From positions 3,596,001 through 3,660,000 of the forward strand of contig NZ_JNIF01000003.1 of assembly GCF_000702445.1 (NCBI RefSeq): 64,000 nucleotides of DNA, given 5' to 3'. Source of the stretch: Bryobacter aggregatus MPL3 (GTDB lineage Bacteria; Acidobacteriota; Terriglobia; Bryobacterales; Bryobacteraceae). The notes beneath the pieces are model-generated. The model made no database searches. It worked only from the letters and a program-made list of their open reading frames with translations, and was not told the DNA's origin. Positions 44,827 through 52,979 of this stretch are shown one piece after another; position 1 is the first letter of the stretch, and each line of letters opens with the position of its first letter. The translations under genes and the position numbers were made by a program.

Positions 44827-46686
44827 TTAATTTACCACGGGGAGCCGTGCCGCCGCTAGTTCTGCGATGTCTTTTAGTGCAGGAGTGGGCATAGAAATTT
44901 GTGTGAGGGCTGCCTGGAACATGGTTTGGCAGAAGGGGCAACCGGTTCCGATGGTTTTTGCTCCTGTTTCTGCGAGTTCCTTCGCGCGTGTTTCATTCAC
45001 CCGCGTCCCTTCTTCTTCGCCGAGGAATGCCAATCCGCCGCCTGCGCCACAGCAGAAGCTGCGTTCGTGATTGCGAGGCGCCTCGAGCAGTTGCGATGCA
45101 GAGGCCGCGGCCACTTTGCGCGGCTCCTCGTAGATGTTCTGGTAGCGGCCCAGATAGCAGGGGTCGTGAAAAACGACTGTGTCTTTTTCCGGGGCTGGCG
45201 GGAGCAAGTACTCGTAGCGAGCCAGGAACTGCGAATGGTGCTCGATTTCGGGCGTGGGGCCGAATTCCTTCCAATCCTCACGGATCGTGCGCACGCAATG
45301 GGGACAGATCGAGATCAGCTTGAAGCGCTTGCCTTCGGCACGGAACGGTTCCATCGTTTTCAGATTCTGGCCGGCCAGTTCCCCGAAGGCGAGGTCGTTT
45401 CCGAGGCGGCGTGCGGGGTCGCCTGTGCAGCGTTCTTTTTTGAGGACACCGAAGGTTGTATTGAGATGGCGCATCACGCGGGTGAGGGCTTCGACAATCT
45501 CGCGGCCGCGGGCATCCATGCTGCCCATGCAACCGAGCCAGAGGCAATACTCCTGGGTACCGTCAAAGATCGGTAGCGCGGCGCGAGTGATGAACTTGTC
45601 TCGATCAGAGGCGGGCAGACCGAGCGGGTTGCCGTTCTTCTCGAGATTGCGGAAGAGTTTGGCGCCCTGGTCATCTTCCCAGGATCCTGTGTTGGTGGCG
45701 CCTCGGCGCAGGCCGATCAGCAGCGGCAGGTGTTCGATGCCAACCGGGCACTGGAATTCGCAGGCGCCGCAGGTGGTGCATTGGAACACGGCCTTTTGCG
45801 ACAGATGCGCGCCGAAGAGCGGCACTTCCGATTGCGCGCCATTCTCGTTGAGAAAGCTCCGCAACCCGAGGACGATCTGTTTCGGGTTCAGTTCCTTGCC
45901 GGTGTTCGCGGCAGGGCAGTGTTCGGTACAGCGGCCACATTCGACGCAGGAATAGGCCTGGAGCGCGGAGACTTGCGTGATGTCTTTGCCGCTGACCAGT
46001 CCAAAATCTTCGTCGCCTTCGAGCGGCGGAATGTGGCTGAAGCCTTCGCGCTTGGCCAGAATCGCAACTGGGCTGAGCACCAGATGCAGATGCTTGGTGT
46101 GTGGGATCAGAGGAAGAAAGATCAGCAGCGCGAGCGTGTGGGTCCACCAGTTGATGGCCCCCGAATGTCCGTCCATCGACCAGTCCACGAGATAGGTGAG
46201 CATCAGTGTGAAGATGAGCCCGGCGATGAAGCCGCTTTCGATCGAGACCTTCTCTCCCAGCCACTTGGGGCGCACGACAAAACGGCGGATGAAGAGCCCG
46301 GTGATGCCAATCGCGGTGGCAACTGCAAACAGGGCGGCAAAGCCAAGATAGAAGCGCGAAAATCTGGCGCCGTGCGAGAGGAACGGAACGCCAAAGCCGC
46401 GTGCGGCGTGGTCCAGGGTGACAAGCGAAAAGGCGAGAAATCCCCAGAAGACCAGGGCGTGCGCGATGCCAGGCAGCGGACGCTGGGCGATCACCTTTGA
46501 CTGCAGCAGTACTTCCCAGAAGAATAACCAGAATCGGTGCGGGAGATTGGTGAGCGCGTATCCAGGCTCCGGTTTGGAATCGCGAATGCGGCCGAGGATG
46601 GGCCAGAGACGCCAAAGGAAGCCGCCGAGGCTTGCGGCGAGGAGCAGCGCAAAAACAATCTTTGCCAGAAGACCGGGTTCGTACAT
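44827..46686 (-). CDS. Membrane Fe-S oxidoreductase, EMR-like (ETF:menaquinone oxidoreductase)
   Basis: A 619-residue protein. About six membrane helices with several histidines occupy residues 1-240 (a NarI-like b-haem module). Two [4Fe-4S] motifs follow: CVECGRCTEHCPA and CTTCGACEFQCPVG. Two CCG domains then come, as in heterodisulfide reductase HdrD (CLWLGCMGSMDA, SICPHC, FHDPCYLGRYQ, SFCCGAGGG, GTGCPFC). This order matches the proposed electron-transfer-flavoprotein:menaquinone reductase, which passes electrons from acyl-CoA oxidation to menaquinone. No etfAB is in the window. I start at ATG 46686, the MYEPGLLAKIV helix; upstream in-frame starts run toward the divergent gene. Confidence 0.85.
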   Translation of the reverse strand: MYEPGLLAKIVFALLLAASLGGFLWRLWPILGRIRDSKPEPGYALTNLPHRFWLFFWEVLLQSKVIAQRPLPGIAHALVFWGFLAFSLVTLDHAARGFGVPFLSHGARFSRFYLGFAALFAVATAIGITGLFIRRFVVRPKWLGEKVSIESGFIAGLIFTLMLTYLVDWSMDGHSGAINWWTHTLALLIFLPLIPHTKHLHLVLSPVAILAKREGFSHIPPLEGDEDFGLVSGKDITQVSALQAYSCVECGRCTEHCPAANTGKELNPKQIVLGLRSFLNENGAQSEVPLFGAHLSQKAVFQCTTCGACEFQCPVGIEHLPLLIGLRRGATNTGSWEDDQGAKLFRNLEKNGNPLGLPASDRDKFITRAALPIFDGTQEYCLWLGCMGSMDARGREIVEALTRVMRHLNTTFGVLKKERCTGDPARRLGNDLAFGELAGQNLKTMEPFRAEGKRFKLISICPHCVRTIREDWKEFGPTPEIEHHSQFLARYEYLLPPAPEKDTVVFHDPCYLGRYQNIYEEPRKVAAASASQLLEAPRNHERSFCCGAGGGLAFLGEEEGTRVNETRAKELAETGAKTIGTGCPFCQTMFQAALTQISMPTPALKDIAELAAARLPVVN

Positions 46687-46734
46687 GATGCGAAAACAAT
46701 CTACCATGTGTGGGAAGTTCGATAACCTGATAAA

Positions 46735-47688
46735 GTGCAAGTTCTTCTCTCCGGCGCGGCCGGATTTATTGGATCTCATCTAGTCGATCGCCTTTTGCAG
46801 GATGGGCATCGGGTGCTCGGTGTCGATAATTTCATTACCGGCGATGCGGTCAACTTGGCACACCTCACGGGGGCGGCGAACTGGAGTTTTGTCCAGGCGG
46901 ATGCAACTTCCAATGATTTTGTCGCGAGGATGACGGACTTGGGGCCCTTTGATTTGGTGCTCCATCTGGCATCGCTCGCCAGTCCGAAAGACTATCTGGC
47001 TTATCCGCTGGAAACGCTGGAATCGGGTTCCACGGCGACACGCAACATGCTGGAGATTGCTCTCCGATTTGAGGCTCGCTTCCTGATCACTTCGACGAGT
47101 GAATGCTACGGGGACCCGCTCGAACATCCGCAGCGGGAAAGCTATTGGGGGAACGTGAATCCGATCGGGCCGCGGAGCTGCTACGACGAATCGAAACGCT
47201 TTGCAGAGGCGATTACGATGGCCTATCACCGCAAGTACGGTTTGCGCACCAACATTGCCCGGATCTTCAATACCTATGGGCCGAGGATGAAGCTCGACGA
47301 TGGCCGCGTGGTGCCTGCTTTTCTTTCCCAGGCCTTGGGGGCAAAGCCGCTCACGGTTTTCGGAGATGGGACGCAAACGCGCAGCTTCTGTTTTGTCGAT
47401 GACATGGTGGAAGGGCTTTGCCGCCTGATGCTGAGTGACGAACGGGAACCGGTCAACCTCGGCAACCCGCAAGAGATTACGCTGCTGGAGTTTGCGGAAC
47501 GGATTCAGCGAATGCTGGGCACCAGCAGTCCGCTGGAATTTCATCCATTGCCGGAAAATGATCCGACACGCCGCCAGCCTGATATCTCGAAGGCAAAACG
47601 AACGCTCAGTTGGGAGCCGAAGGTCAATCTGGAATCGGGCTTAGCGACAACCGTTGCATACTTTCAGGGCCGGCTCGCTGCGCACTAA
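46735..47688 (+). CDS. NAD-dependent epimerase: UDP-glucuronate decarboxylase-like
   Basis: A 317-residue short-chain dehydrogenase-type sugar-nucleotide enzyme. The NAD motif is SGAAGFIGSHLVDRLL, the catalytic TSE is in ITSTSECYGDPLEHPQ, and the YxxxK pair is in GPRSCYDESKRFAE. The string YWGNVNPIGPRSCYDE is close to the UDP-xylose synthase signature. It would convert UDP-glucuronate to UDP-xylose in the cytoplasm for surface polysaccharide. The start is GTG 46735. It is divergent from the EMR-like gene with a 48-base gap, and its stop overlaps the DtxR-type stop by four bases. Confidence 0.9.
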   Translation: MQVLLSGAAGFIGSHLVDRLLQDGHRVLGVDNFITGDAVNLAHLTGAANWSFVQADATSNDFVARMTDLGPFDLVLHLASLASPKDYLAYPLETLESGSTATRNMLEIALRFEARFLITSTSECYGDPLEHPQRESYWGNVNPIGPRSCYDESKRFAEAITMAYHRKYGLRTNIARIFNTYGPRMKLDDGRVVPAFLSQALGAKPLTVFGDGTQTRSFCFVDDMVEGLCRLMLSDEREPVNLGNPQEITLLEFAERIQRMLGTSSPLEFHPLPENDPTRRQPDISKAKRTLSWEPKVNLESGLATTVAYFQGRLAAH

Positions 47689-48341
47689 GCGACAGCGACC
47701 CAAACTTTTGCGGCGGCGCCGTTTCCGAGCGGCACCGTCTTGCCACCGAGGTCGAGCGTAAAAGTATCGTCGATATTGCGAGAGACCATGCGCACCATCG
47801 CGCCGGGCCGGATGCCGAGTGTGTTCAAGTATTCGAGCAATTCCCGGTCGCGTTCATAGGCACTCTGGATATTGGCCTGGCCCCCGGCTGAGAGCTCTGA
47901 GAGGGGGAGCCAGCCGCGCTTGCGGCGCTCCTTCGGCGAATCGAGGCCAATGAAATTCCCATGAGGGCAGGCTTCCCCGTCGCCGAGTTTCTCTACCAGC
48001 TTCTTTTCAAACTCGGCGCTCACGGCATGCTCCATCTGCTCTGCCTCGTCATGCACCATATACCAATCCATGCCAAAGACTTCTGTGAGCATGCGTTCGA
48101 TCAGATGATGACGGCGAATCAGCCGGTGGGCGATCTCCTTGCCGGTCGGGGTGAGGGTGATGACGCCTTCTGCATTGACAGCAATGAGTTTGTCGCGCTT
48201 GAGACGGCGCAGCGCCATGGTCACGGCAGGTGCACTGACTTTGAGCCAGCGGGCGAGCGTGGCGGCAATCACAAGTTCGCCTTCGCTCTCTGCCTCCGCG
48301 ATCGCTTTGAGGTAATTTTCCTTTGAAATCGTGATTTTCAC
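47685..48341 (-). CDS. DtxR/MntR-type metal-dependent regulator
   Basis: A 218-residue regulator. The winged helix has ATLARWLKVSAPAVTMALRR and the wing VNAEGVITLTPTGKEIA. The metal-binding and dimerisation domain has RRHHLIERMLTEVFGMDW and HDEAEQMEHAVS, with the expected histidine and glutamate ligands, then GEACPHGNFI. The C-terminal 60 residues are a FeoA/SH3-like domain (LNTLGIRPGAMVRMVS). It should repress manganese or iron uptake genes; none is adjacent. It is convergent with the UDP-glucuronate decarboxylase-like gene. Confidence 0.93.
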   Translation of the reverse strand: MKITISKENYLKAIAEAESEGELVIAATLARWLKVSAPAVTMALRRLKRDKLIAVNAEGVITLTPTGKEIAHRLIRRHHLIERMLTEVFGMDWYMVHDEAEQMEHAVSAEFEKKLVEKLGDGEACPHGNFIGLDSPKERRKRGWLPLSELSAGGQANIQSAYERDRELLEYLNTLGIRPGAMVRMVSRNIDDTFTLDLGGKTVPLGNGAAAKVWVAVA

Positions 48342-48398
48342 GCGGTAGCTCTCATTGTAACCGGCGAAGTGTGTTTGCTACACTCGCGGCAACCCCTT

Positions 48399-50021
48399 AT
48401 GCGCAGACGCAACTTTCTCGCACTATCCTCGCTACCGCTTACGGTGCCTGCCAGCTTTACTTTAGCTGCGCAAGGTCCAGAGACTGTGGACCTGAACATG
48501 GTCCATCAAATTAAGAATGAAGCCTTCAACAATTCGAAGGTGATGGATACGATGTTCTGGCTTTGTGACGCGAACGGTCCGCGTCTCTCTGGTTCGCCCG
48601 GCTACCGTAAGGCGGCGGAATGGGTGAAGAAGAGTCTGAGCGAGCAGGGCATTGAAGCAAAGTTTGAACCTTTTGAGTTTGGCCGGGGTTGGCAGCACTC
48701 GAAGTTCGCGGCACGGATGACAGAACCGGCCATTGGCGAGATCATCGGATTCCCGATGGCCTGGACGCCGGGCACTAACGGCATTGTGAGCGGCGAGGCG
48801 ATGCACGCAACGCTTGCCACGCAGGCGGATCTCGACAAGTGGAAAGGCAAATTGAGCGGCAAGATCGTGTTGGTGGATGTGCCGCGTGTTCTTGAGTTTC
48901 CGGACAAGGCGAACGGCCATCGCTATACCGGCGAAGAATTGGGCAAGCTGGCCGAGGCTCCCGATCCAGGCGCCGCAGGGCCGGGACGCGCCGGTGCGCG
49001 GCCGGGCGGGCCCCCAATGTCGCGCGAGCAGATGATGGCCTTCCGCGACAAGCTCTATCAGTTCATGAAGGACGAAGGGATCCTCGTCGTAGTGAAGACG
49101 AGCTATGCCGGGGATGGCGGCGCGGTGTTCGGTTCGGCGGGTGGCCCTTACCAGAAAGGCAAGCCCGTGCCTCCGCCCACTGCGGTGATTGCGGCGGAGA
49201 ACTACAATCGCGTGATCCGGTTGCTCGAGAAGAAAGTGCCGGTCAAGCTGGAGTTTGAAATTGCGGCTCAGTTCAACGAGGAGGCCGACAACGCATTCAA
49301 TGTGATTGCCGAGATTCCGGGGACCTCGAAGAAGGGCGAGTATGTCATGATCGGCGCGCATCTCGATAGTTGGCATGGCGGCACCGGCGCCACCGATAAC
49401 GCCAGCGGCTCGGCGGTGATGCTCGAGGCGATGCGGATCCTGAAGGCGCTCAATGTGAAGACTGCGCGGAGCATCCGTCTGGGTCTGTGGTGTGGTGAAG
49501 AGGAAGGTCTCATCGGTTCGCGCGCTTATGTGAAGAGCCATCTCGCCGATCCGGCGGATATGAAGCTCAAGCCGGATCATGGCAGAGTGACGGCGTACTT
49601 TAACGTCGATAACGGATCTGGAAAAATCCGCGGCATCTATACGCAAGGCAATGAGATGGTGCGCAAGCTATTTGGACAGTGGCTCGAGCCCTTCATGGAT
49701 CTTGGCGTCTCGACCGTCACCAGCCGCAACACGGGCGGTACGGATCACCTGTCCTTTGACGCGGTTGGTGTGCCTGGCTTCCAGTTCATCCAGGACCCGC
49801 TGGATTACTCGACCCGGACGCATCACTCCAACATGGACACCATTGATCGTGTGCAGAAGGGCGACCTGATGCAGATGGCGGCCATTGTTGCCAGCTTCGC
49901 CTATCACGCGGCGAATCGGGACGCGCAGGTGCCGCGCAAGCCGCTGCCGAAGCCCACTCCTCGTCCTGGTGAGGGCCAAGCCCCGCCGGCGCCGTCCAGC
50001 GCTGCGGCGAATCAAGAATAA
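48399..50021 (+). CDS. M28-family aminopeptidase, Tat-like export
   Basis: A 540-residue metallopeptidase. It begins with a Tat-like signal (MRRRNFLALSSLPLTVPA), and I use ATG 48399 for that reason. A protease-associated-type insert occupies about residues 100-280. The di-zinc site is visible in order: GAHLDSWHGG (H), GATDNASGSAV (D), GEEEGLIGS (catalytic and ligand E), YFNVDNGSGK (D) and RTHHSNMDT (H). The C-terminus is a proline-rich tail (KPLPKPTPRPGEGQ). It probably degrades peptides outside the inner membrane. A hairpin with a T-run 23 bases downstream is its likely terminator. Confidence 0.92.
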   Translation: MRRRNFLALSSLPLTVPASFTLAAQGPETVDLNMVHQIKNEAFNNSKVMDTMFWLCDANGPRLSGSPGYRKAAEWVKKSLSEQGIEAKFEPFEFGRGWQHSKFAARMTEPAIGEIIGFPMAWTPGTNGIVSGEAMHATLATQADLDKWKGKLSGKIVLVDVPRVLEFPDKANGHRYTGEELGKLAEAPDPGAAGPGRAGARPGGPPMSREQMMAFRDKLYQFMKDEGILVVVKTSYAGDGGAVFGSAGGPYQKGKPVPPPTAVIAAENYNRVIRLLEKKVPVKLEFEIAAQFNEEADNAFNVIAEIPGTSKKGEYVMIGAHLDSWHGGTGATDNASGSAVMLEAMRILKALNVKTARSIRLGLWCGEEEGLIGSRAYVKSHLADPADMKLKPDHGRVTAYFNVDNGSGKIRGIYTQGNEMVRKLFGQWLEPFMDLGVSTVTSRNTGGTDHLSFDAVGVPGFQFIQDPLDYSTRTHHSNMDTIDRVQKGDLMQMAAIVASFAYHAANRDAQVPRKPLPKPTPRPGEGQAPPAPSSAAANQE

Positions 50022-50044
50022 GCAAAAGCGACTTCGATAGACTG

Positions 50045-50078
50045 ATGGGCGTTTCCGCGAAAGGGGGACGCCCATTTT
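50045..50078 (+). terminator. Terminator or attenuator between the M28 peptidase and esterase genes
   Basis: Arms ATGGGCGT (50045-50052) and ACGCCCAT (50068-50075) extend inward through TTCC/GGGG to give about 12 base pairs around a GCGAAAG loop, followed by TTTT. It ends only seven bases before the esterase ATG. The only SD-like AGGGGG is locked in the stem, so it may also control that gene's translation. Confidence 0.75.
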
Positions 50079-50085
50079 GATTTGT

Positions 50086-50877
50086 ATGAGATTGTTGCCG
50101 GTGCTACTCGCACTTGGCCTTGCCGGTGCGGCGGAGCTGAAGAAAGATATCGAATACTCGCGGCCAGGTGGTGTGCCGCTGAAGTTGGATGCTTCGATCC
50201 CCGATGGTCCGGGGCCTCATCCGGCAGTGATCATTGTCCATGGGGGAGGCTTTGTGCGCGGCGATAAGCAGACTTATGTTCCCCCTCTCTTTCCTCCACT
50301 CGCGGCAGCCGGCTTCGCCTGGTTCTCCATCGATTACAGGTTGGCGCCGAAGCACAACTACACCGCCGCCAATGAGGATGTTCGCGCCGCCTTTGCTTAC
50401 TTGATGGCGCACGCCAAGGAGTTGAAGATTGACCCGAAGCGCATTGCGCTGAGTGGTGAATCGGCTGGTGGCACGATAGTCGCCTACTATGCGGCGACCG
50501 AGAAGGGAAAGTACCGGCCCCGCGCGGTGGTGGATTTCTATGGGGTGAGCGATTGGGTGTTCCATCGCGAAACTCTTGGCCAACTGAGCGAGGGCGCGGC
50601 GGCCTGGCTGGCCGGTGCAGATTTAAAGAACGCTTCTGCCATTACTTACGTCTCGAAGAGCATGCCGCCCTTTCTTCTGATTCACGGTACTCAGGACCAG
50701 CAAGTGCCCTTTGGACATAGCGAGCGGTTGTGTGCGGCGATGAAGCAGGTGCATGCGGAATGCGAGCTGTTTGTGGTGGAAGGGGCTGGTCATGGCGTGG
50801 GAAATTGGGAAAAGGTGGAGGCCAATCAGGTATACAAGAAGAAGATGGTGGATTGGCTGCAAAAGCAGCTTCCCTAG
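50086..50877 (+). CDS. Alpha/beta-hydrolase esterase (BD-FAE/HSL-like), exported
   Basis: A 263-residue secreted esterase with a signal peptide (MRLLPVLLALGLAGAA). The oxyanion motif is VHGGGFVRGD, the nucleophile GESAGG, the acid in HGTQDQQVPFGHSE, and the histidine in EGAGHGVGNWE. The substrate is probably an ester of a plant polymer or a small molecule; it cannot be named. I use ATG 50086; TTG 50077 is in frame but lies in the terminator T-run. There is no free Shine-Dalgarno sequence upstream. The next gene starts 71 bases later. Confidence 0.9.
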   Translation: MRLLPVLLALGLAGAAELKKDIEYSRPGGVPLKLDASIPDGPGPHPAVIIVHGGGFVRGDKQTYVPPLFPPLAAAGFAWFSIDYRLAPKHNYTAANEDVRAAFAYLMAHAKELKIDPKRIALSGESAGGTIVAYYAATEKGKYRPRAVVDFYGVSDWVFHRETLGQLSEGAAAWLAGADLKNASAITYVSKSMPPFLLIHGTQDQQVPFGHSERLCAAMKQVHAECELFVVEGAGHGVGNWEKVEANQVYKKKMVDWLQKQLP

Positions 50878-50948
50878 CATGACAAGAGTTGTGCCATTGC
50901 GAAGAGTTTTATGGCATCCTACGAATCGTTGCGACTTTCGGAGGTTTT

Positions 50949-51227
50949 ATGATTACTTGCCCAGCCTGTGCTGCTGATATTGATTTTGATGAAGAAGATC
51001 TGGATGAAGGCGACCTTTTCGACTGCACTGAATGTGGGGCGAATCTGCGTGTTGCGAGCCTGAAACCGCTCGAACTGGAAGCGGTCAAGGACGACGCTGC
51101 GGCTGCGGATGAAGAAGACGACTTCGACGACGAAGATGACGACGAAGACGACGAGGATGAAGAAAAGGAAGACGACTACGAGGATGAACTCGAAGAGGAA
51201 GAGGACGAAGAAGAAGAGTGGAATTAG
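50949..51227 (+). CDS. LysW-like zinc-ribbon protein with long acidic tail
   Basis: A 92-residue protein. Residues 1-50 match LysW-type amino-group carrier proteins: MITCPACAADIDFDEEDLDE, then FDCTECGANLRV and SLKPLELEAV, with two CxxC zinc pairs. The rest is almost pure Asp/Glu and ends in EEEEWN. True LysW ends in EDWGE, whose last glutamate carries the substrate; here that glutamate is replaced by Asn, so carrier function is uncertain. No LysX, LysZ or ATP-grasp gene is near. GGAGG lies four bases before the ATG. It heads a tight operon, and the next gene probably starts inside its tail in another frame. Confidence 0.8.
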   Translation: MITCPACAADIDFDEEDLDEGDLFDCTECGANLRVASLKPLELEAVKDDAAAADEEDDFDDEDDDEDDEDEEKEDDYEDELEEEEDEEEEWN

Positions 51228-51570
51228 CCGCCGGCACCTGTTGGCTGCGCTGCTCTGTCCGGCTGCCTTAAGCTTTGCCGAGACTTCTTATGCCGTTGTC
51301 GCGGGAACTGTATTCCGCGACAACGGCCTTGCATTTGCGGGTGTCCCGGTGGAACTGAAGCCGCTTGTGCCCAGCTCAAAACGGAAGAAGCAACTGACGC
51401 ACACCAACACCCGGGGCGAGTTTGCTTTCCGCGTTCCGGCAGGGGAAGCCGAGTTCGAGTTGAGCGTCAAAACGGATGGTTACCGCCCTGAGTTGAAACG
51501 CGTCAAAATAACAGGAGACGAGCGTGTCGATCAGAACTTTCTGCTCGATCGCCTCTTGAAGGAGAAATAG
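51184..51570 (+). CDS. Exported carboxypeptidase-regulatory-like protein
   Basis: A protein of about 128 residues. If translation starts at ATG 51184, the basic n-region (MNSKRKRTKKKSG) is read in a second frame from the upstream acidic-tail codons and leads into a Tat-like signal (SRRHLLAALLCPAALSFA). TTG 51241 is a possible later start without the charged part. The mature domain is a transthyretin-like beta sandwich of the CarboxypepD_reg type: VAGTVFRDNGLAFAGVPVEL, HTNTRGEFAFRVPAGEAEF, DQNFLLDRLL. Such domains bind or present partners at the cell surface. It ends four bases before the next gene. Confidence 0.72.
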   Translation: MNSKRKRTKKKSGISRRHLLAALLCPAALSFAETSYAVVAGTVFRDNGLAFAGVPVELKPLVPSSKRKKQLTHTNTRGEFAFRVPAGEAEFELSVKTDGYRPELKRVKITGDERVDQNFLLDRLLKEK

Positions 51571-51574
51571 GGTG

Positions 51575-51988
51575 ATGACATTGCGAGCCAAATGGATGCT
51601 GATGGGCTTGGGCGTGTTGCTGGGTGGTTTCGCATACGCGATGGCGCAGGAGACCCCGGTGCCAACCCCGAAGAATCCGCCACTCTTCAAAGGAGATCGG
51701 TCGAAGAAAAATGACGGATCGCGCGTGGTGGGGGGCGTGGTTCGTGACCCGCAGGATAAGCTGGCCGACGGTGCGGTCGTGAAGTTGAAGGATACAAAGT
51801 CGTTGAGCATCCGCAGCTTCATTACGAAAGAAGACGGCTCCTATAGCTTCCAGGGCCTGTCGACCGGTGTGGACTACGAGCTCAAGGCAGAGAACAAAGA
51901 GGGTTTGTCGAGTTCGACAAAGATTCTTTCGGTCTATGACAACCGCAAAGAGGCTGTCATCAATCTCAAGCTGGAAGCCAAGAAATGA
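51575..51988 (+). CDS. Exported carboxypeptidase-regulatory-like protein
   Basis: A 137-residue protein. An N-terminal hydrophobic segment (WMLMGLGVLLGGFAYAMAQ) is a signal or anchor. A proline- and lysine-rich linker follows, then a CarboxypepD_reg-like sandwich: VVGGVVRDPQDKLADGAVV, ITKEDGSYSFQGLSTGVDYE and AVINLKLEAKK. It is a second, more diverged copy of the type encoded just upstream. The ATG at 51575 has GGAGAAATAGGG in front; GTG 51572 is an alternative. Its stop overlaps the redoxin ATG by four bases. Confidence 0.82.
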   Translation: MTLRAKWMLMGLGVLLGGFAYAMAQETPVPTPKNPPLFKGDRSKKNDGSRVVGGVVRDPQDKLADGAVVKLKDTKSLSIRSFITKEDGSYSFQGLSTGVDYELKAENKEGLSSSTKILSVYDNRKEAVINLKLEAKK

Positions 51989-52509
51989 TTGCGGCCGCAG
52001 TTGCGGCCCTGCTCAGCGTCCTGGCCGCGGACCTGCAAGTGCGCGATCTGAACGGTAAGGCGCAGCGGGTGGAACTGGGCTCCACGGTTACGGTGGTCAC
52101 CTTTGTTTCCACAACTTGTCCGGTGTCGAACGCGTATAACGATCGGATGATTGCGGCCTACCAGGACTATTCGAAACAGGGTGTGAAGTTCGTTTTTGTC
52201 GATGCGAATGTGAACGAATCGGCAAGTGAGATCGCGGCATATCAGAAGACGGTGGGCTTTCCTTTCGCGATCTATCGGGATCAGAATGTGGCCGAGCAAC
52301 TGGGAGCCCAGGTGACGCCCGAAGCTTTTGTCTTTGACCGGGCGGGGAAGCTGCGCTACCAGGGAGCGATCGATGATTCGCGCAATGCGGCACGGGTGCG
52401 CAACCAGGCCTTGCGGGATGCGCTTGACGCGGTGCTGGGCGGAAAAGCAGTGGCGCAACCGGTGCTGAAAGCCTTTGGTTGCATGATCAAGAAAGCAGGA
52501 AGAAACTGA
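51985..52509 (+). CDS. Redoxin (thioredoxin-fold) protein, exported
   Basis: A 174-residue thioredoxin-fold protein with a short hydrophobic start (MIAAAVAALLSVLAADLQV). The active-site segment is VSTTCPVSNAYNDRM, which has a single cysteine where thioredoxins have CxxC, as in redoxin/peroxiredoxin-like proteins. The cis-proline region is LGAQVTPEAFVFDRAGKLRY and the C-terminus ends in AFGCMIKK, supplying a possible resolving cysteine. It may reduce peroxides or act in thiol relay in the periplasm. Its start overlaps the upstream stop by four bases, and its stop overlaps the TlpA-like ATG by one base. Confidence 0.85.
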   Translation: MIAAAVAALLSVLAADLQVRDLNGKAQRVELGSTVTVVTFVSTTCPVSNAYNDRMIAAYQDYSKQGVKFVFVDANVNESASEIAAYQKTVGFPFAIYRDQNVAEQLGAQVTPEAFVFDRAGKLRYQGAIDDSRNAARVRNQALRDALDAVLGGKAVAQPVLKAFGCMIKKAGRN

Positions 52510-52979
52510 TGCGGATGCTCTTGGTTCTGATGGCGGGCGCGCTGTTGTCGCAGGCTGCGGGGAAGCTGTCGCCTCTCGATGAGGCGACTTATCCAAAGAC
52601 CGTTGCGGCCCAAAAAGGCAAAGTGGTGCTGGTGAACTTCTGGGCCACTTGGTGTGTGCCTTGCCGCAAAGAGATGCCGGAGCTGGCGAAGATGGCCGCG
52701 AGTCTGAAGGCGAAGAACTTCGATCTGGTGACGATTTCAGCCGATGAACCGGAAGACGAGCAGACGGCGATTGCGTTTTTAGCGAAAGCTGGCATCACCG
52801 GCCCGGCCTTTGCCAAGCGCGCCAAGAACGACGACAAGTTCATCAACGCCATTGAGCCGAAGTGGTCTGGCGCTTTGCCTGCCTTGATTCTCTACGATAA
52901 GACCGGCAAAAAAGTGAAGGCCTGGATTGGCGAGACCGATCTGGCTGCCGTGCAACTGGAAGTTAAGAAATTACTTTAG
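52509..52979 (+). CDS. TlpA-type thioredoxin, exported
   Basis: A 156-residue thioredoxin-like protein with a signal peptide (MRMLLVLMAGALLSQAAG). The redox motif is VNFWATWCVPCRKEMPEL (WCVPC) and the cis-proline lies in GALPALILYDKTGKKVKAW. Such proteins reduce disulfides in the periplasm, for example in cytochrome c maturation. It is the last gene of the LysW-like operon and could reduce the redoxin encoded before it. The ATG at 52509 is set by TGATG coupling. Its 3' end overlaps the convergent DUF2721 gene by 17 bases. Confidence 0.92.
   Translation: MRMLLVLMAGALLSQAAGKLSPLDEATYPKTVAAQKGKVVLVNFWATWCVPCRKEMPELAKMAASLKAKNFDLVTISADEPEDEQTAIAFLAKAGITGPAFAKRAKNDDKFINAIEPKWSGALPALILYDKTGKKVKAWIGETDLAAVQLEVKKLL

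Noticed and set aside
50949-52979. LysW-dependent lysine or arginine biosynthesis cluster
   Set aside because: The ATP-grasp, kinase and reductase genes are absent and the carrier lacks the terminal glutamate.
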